Shown: positions 16,519 through 18,573 of the stretch, piece by piece
How positions within the stretch are numbered: the stretch's first letter is position 1
How the letters are laid out: every line of letters begins with the position of its first letter
NCBI GenBank assembly: GCA_041656175.1
Contig: JBBAEA010000071.1
Coordinates: 1-18,573, forward strand
Direction: 5' to 3'
Length of the DNA stretch: 18,573 nt
Origin: JBBAEA01 sp041656175
GTDB taxonomy: Bacteria; Myxococcota_A; Bradymonadia; UBA4248
Program-made: the position numbers and the translations under genes
Notes under the pieces: model-generated
The model's database searches: none
What the model was told of the DNA's origin: nothing
The model's input: the letters and a program-made list of their open reading frames with translations, nothing else

Positions 16519-16678
16519 GCGCAAAGTCCTGTTTCGCCAAAAACCGGACGGGGCGTCGCGGGGTGTCCCCGCGGAGGGGGTAGTGGAAAACCCGCGCACA
16601 GCGCGGGGTTGACACGTAGGGGGAGACTTCCCCCACCAAAAAAATAGCCTTGAAAATTATCAATTAGACGACTTTGTG
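16519..16678 (+). repeat. MITE-like triple-hairpin element, copy E2
   Basis: This copy is also 160 bp, like E1, with ends GCGCAAAGTCC and GACTTTGTGC. The left hairpin block (CCGGACGGGGCGTCGCGGGG onward) is identical to E1. The 34-bp core (16583-16616) shares the central CCCGCGCACAGCGCGGG with E1 but differs at both edges next to the bounding TA. The right palindrome reads GGGGGAGACTTCCCCC. Confidence 0.7.
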
Positions 16679-16741
16679 CTTTCCCCCGCGCAAAGCTCAA
16701 AAGTAATACGTAACGCCCTGGGTGTGAGGCAGGAACTCAGC

Positions 16742-16761
16742 AATAAATCACAGTTTCCCTA
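16742..16761 (-). repeat. Stop-codon-linked 3' motif after the GAF-protein gene
   Basis: On the minus strand the stop codon and what follows read TAGGGAAACTGTGATTTATT. This matches TAGGGAAACTCTGATTTGTT at the stop codon of the membrane-protein gene (4260-4279) with two differences. Here the longer 3' element does not follow. Confidence 0.6.
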
Positions 16762-18030
16762 AAAAACGCTTTCTTGCACGTGGTGGTGCGCGTAGGGAAT
16801 CTGGACGATGGCAAGAGCTCCCTGCGGCTGCTTATTTTGCAGCTCTAGAGAACCTCCGAGACGTAATAGGGTGAGCTTTGCTTGGGTTAGACCGAGACCT
16901 TGGTGGTTTGGGCAAGTGCTATAAAACGGGTCGTACACGCGTTTGAGGTCCGCGGCGTCAATTCCGCAGCCGCTATCGGCGATTTCGATCATAACCTTTC
17001 GCGGTTGGGTATAGGCTCTTACTTTGATGCTGTGGTTTTCACAAATATCTGCGCGCTCTATGGCTTGGGCTGCGTTGGTCAACAAGGCTAAGAAGGCCTC
17101 GTATAAACGCCGGTATTGCGCACTCACCGCGGGTAGATTTTCTTCTAAATGGATGTCCATCTTCAGTGCCGCAAAGAGCTCCCCCTTCAAATTGGCGCTT
17201 AAATGCTCAAAGATGCGGTGCAGGTTAACGAGTTCGGGCGTTTCATCGTCAATGGAGCAGAGCGCCGCGAAGGCTTCGAGTTTGCGTATAGGCATGCTCA
17301 GCTGGGAGAGTTGTCGCTTTATTTCGGCGATAAAGCTATCATAAATAACGAATTCATTACTGTCATTGTCTGCGCCGCCGTTAGCTGGGCTATCTCCTAT
17401 GGCCTTAAGCACTTCTGTAATTTGCTTAAGTGGCGTATCTAATGAATCAGTGAAGTGGCTACAAATGGAGTGCAAGCGGTCGTAGTGGCGCAAGGCTTCG
17501 CGCCGCGGTTCAAGCTCGTGCTCTTCTAAGAGTAAGGCGATGTATTCGGCTAAGTCGCTTAAACACTCAAGATCCTGTTCGCAGAAGTAGCCTTCAGTCT
17601 TGGAGCTAACACCAATAGCCCCGTAGGGCCGACCGTCTAGTATCATTGGCGCAATCATGAGCTCGCCGAACTCGGGGTTTCGCGCGTGGAGTAAAAAAGC
17701 CTCCGATACCGTGGAGCGATTGAGGATCTGGCCCTTGGCAGAGAGCAGCACTCGCTCCATCTGTTCCTCATCTAAATGATACGCCGAATCCAACAAATGC
17801 AAAACCTCGCCTCGCACGGATTCAAAATGCAGGGCACGCCCTCGTAGACTTGCTGCTGCGCTGGAACTGACACCAAAAAGTACAGTTAATAAAGACGCGA
17901 CACCTTCGAAGAGTTGTCTTTGTGTCTTGCATTTGCTCGCAATGACAAAGAGTTTTCTATAGGCGGCTCCAAGTTGGCGCTCGGAGCGTTGGGGTGCCCG
18001 TATAGTGCTCTCTCGTGGTTCAAAAAACAT
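16759..18030 (-). CDS. GAF-domain histidine-kinase-like protein lacking the phosphoacceptor histidine
   Basis: The 423-residue soluble protein has an N-terminal GAF-like sensor domain (about 25-170, ending in the pattern MIAPMILDGRPYGAIGV) and a helical linker. A dimerisation-like segment (about 183-260) and a GHKL ATPase domain (about 305-415) follow. The ATPase boxes look intact: N-box LLTNAAQAI (N319), G1 DSGCGI (352-357), F-box YDPFYST (366-372) and G2 GLGLT (378-382). The H-box position reads FTDSLDTPL, so aspartate D195 stands where kinases carry the phosphorylated histidine; H192 is three residues away. No membrane helix is seen. ATG 18030 follows GGGAGGAAA. No response regulator is adjacent. 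It may be a pseudokinase, an anti-sigma-type ATPase relative, or use another residue. Confidence 0.75.
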   Translation of the reverse strand: MFFEPRESTIRAPQRSERQLGAAYRKLFVIASKCKTQRQLFEGVASLLTVLFGVSSSAAASLRGRALHFESVRGEVLHLLDSAYHLDEEQMERVLLSAKGQILNRSTVSEAFLLHARNPEFGELMIAPMILDGRPYGAIGVSSKTEGYFCEQDLECLSDLAEYIALLLEEHELEPRREALRHYDRLHSICSHFTDSLDTPLKQITEVLKAIGDSPANGGADNDSNEFVIYDSFIAEIKRQLSQLSMPIRKLEAFAALCSIDDETPELVNLHRIFEHLSANLKGELFAALKMDIHLEENLPAVSAQYRRLYEAFLALLTNAAQAIERADICENHSIKVRAYTQPRKVMIEIADSGCGIDAADLKRVYDPFYSTCPNHQGLGLTQAKLTLLRLGGSLELQNKQPQGALAIVQIPYAHHHVQESVF

Positions 18031-18217
18031 TTTCCTCCCAAGATTGTTGTCTACGACACAAGCAATTCGTTGGACTAACTTACTGAATTTATTCTAAAAA
18101 ATCAATAATTTTCTTTCTTTTCTTTTACTTGAGCAACTTTCGGTGACTTCGCGTTTTGCCCCTGAGCATACTCTGATCTCTACAAAGAGAGACAAAAAAT
18201 AGCTTGCGTAAACGCTG
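18031..18217. other. Upstream region of the GAF-protein gene
   Basis: This A+T-rich stretch should contain the promoter. A TAGAAT box on the minus strand (plus about 18093-18098) is a possible -10 element, but no -35 partner is convincing. A TCTCT/AGAGA inverted repeat lies near 18178-18192. Confidence 0.3.
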
Positions 18218-18312
18218 AAAACTAGGGCAAGTTCTTAAAATAAAGTTAATAAAATCAATACACTACAACTAAAAGAGGCTCTAAGCACCCAAAGCCCAAG
18301 GCCAGCTCTGAT
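18218..18312 (-). repeat. Dispersed 3' element, copy D (diverged)
   Basis: On the minus strand, CAGAGCTGGCC is followed by GCTTAGAGCC, GTATTGATTTTATTAACTTT and ATTTTAAGAACTTGCCCT, in the same order as copies A to C but with many differences. No gene ends beside it within the window. Confidence 0.45.
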
Positions 18313-18328
18313 GAATTCGTTCTTTGAG

Positions 18329-18485
18329 CTTTTTACTTTGCTGGGGGAAGTTTCCCCCTACGCGCAAGCTTCCCTCAAAATTCGATAAGTTCCGCCTTAT
18401 TTTGTGCGACGTTTAAGCTAACCGCTTAACCGTCGCACAAAATGCGTCACTTATCGAACTTTTTGGGTGATCTTGCGCTACCCCC
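18329..18485 (-). repeat. Triple-hairpin element with 118-bp core, partial copy E4
   Basis: The palindrome GGGGGAAGTTTCCCCC (18343-18358) and the TA-bounded 118-bp module (18361-18478) match E3. After TACCCCC the similarity stops abruptly at about 18486, and the left hairpin block of the other copies is missing. Confidence 0.6.
18361..18478. repeat. 118-bp palindromic module, second copy
   Basis: Same length and orientation as 12463-12580, with about two substitutions near 18459-18460. In this copy the outer arm TTCGATAAGT/ACTTATCGAA is perfect, and the inner 13-bp stem is unchanged. Confidence 0.7.
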
Positions 18486-18486
18486 T

Positions 18487-18573
18487 TGTAAGTAATCTAT
18501 TGCTATGTTTAGCTAGCATAGCACGAAGTGCGGTGAGCGTTTCTACCCCCTTGGGCTTAAAAGCCTGTCATGG
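18487..18573. other. Right edge of the window
   Basis: No gene is seen. Small inverted repeats are present (GCTATG/CATAGC near 18501-18521, GCAC/GTGC near 18521-18531), and CTACCCCCTTGGG follows, which may be a fragment of another hairpin repeat. Confidence 0.3.

Larger units (their letters stand above)
16219..16758. other. Spacer upstream of serC, filled with repeats
   Basis: No credible gene. The part to about 16390 is A+T-rich and should contain the serC promoter. From about 16397 to 16678 two triple-hairpin elements lie in tandem (partial copy E5, then complete E2). The last 80 bases hold the 3' motif of the GAF-protein gene. Open frames of 78 to 91 residues across this stretch are by-products of the repeats. 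Confidence 0.5.

Overview
The window comes from a bacterial chromosome of medium G+C content. It is probably a deltaproteobacterial or Myxococcota/Bradymonadota-like lineage. Three things point there: a lipoprotein combining a cysteine-rich domain with repeated HCGxC motifs and BspA/DUF285 repeats, a giant TPR protein whose C-terminus looks like a decayed M48-peptidase domain known to me from large myxobacterial TPR proteins, and a GAF sensor-kinase-like protein. This assignment rests on protein style only. No rRNA or tRNA was seen.

Layout. 1-196: 3' element with tandem terminator hairpins. 197-2725 (-): BspA/DUF285 lipoprotein gene broken by two frameshifts. 2726-3210: A+T-rich spacer. 3211-4262 (+): two-gene operon of a stand-alone ppGpp-hydrolase-like HD protein and a four-helix membrane protein. 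4263-4624: two dispersed repeats. 4625-12322 (-): one intact 2565-residue TPR gene. 12323-13595: about 1.3 kb without a credible gene, full of repeats and hairpins. 13596-16149 (-): serA and serC, the first two committed steps of serine synthesis from 3-phosphoglycerate, with serC upstream and a 310-bp gap between them. 16150-16758: tandem 27-bp repeats and hairpin elements. 16759-18030 (-): GAF/HATPase protein whose phosphoacceptor histidine position holds aspartate. 18031-18573: more repeats.

The most unusual signal is the intergenic repeat system. One family (copies near 4424-4583, 16519-16678 and 12397-12645, with partial copies near 16397-16500 and 18329-18485) has short terminal inverted repeats resembling GCGCAAAGTC and three successive hairpins. 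The middle section, bounded by TA dinucleotides inside G-runs, is exchangeable: 34 bp in two copies, 118 bp in two others. A second family of about 100-150 bp (43-196, 4263-4388, 12737-12834, 18218-18312) starts right at the stop codon of two genes. Both families occur in mirror-image order on either side of the giant TPR gene.

The ordinary genes are serC, serA, the alarmone hydrolase and the kinase-like protein. I found no clear defence system, CRISPR array, prophage or transposase gene.
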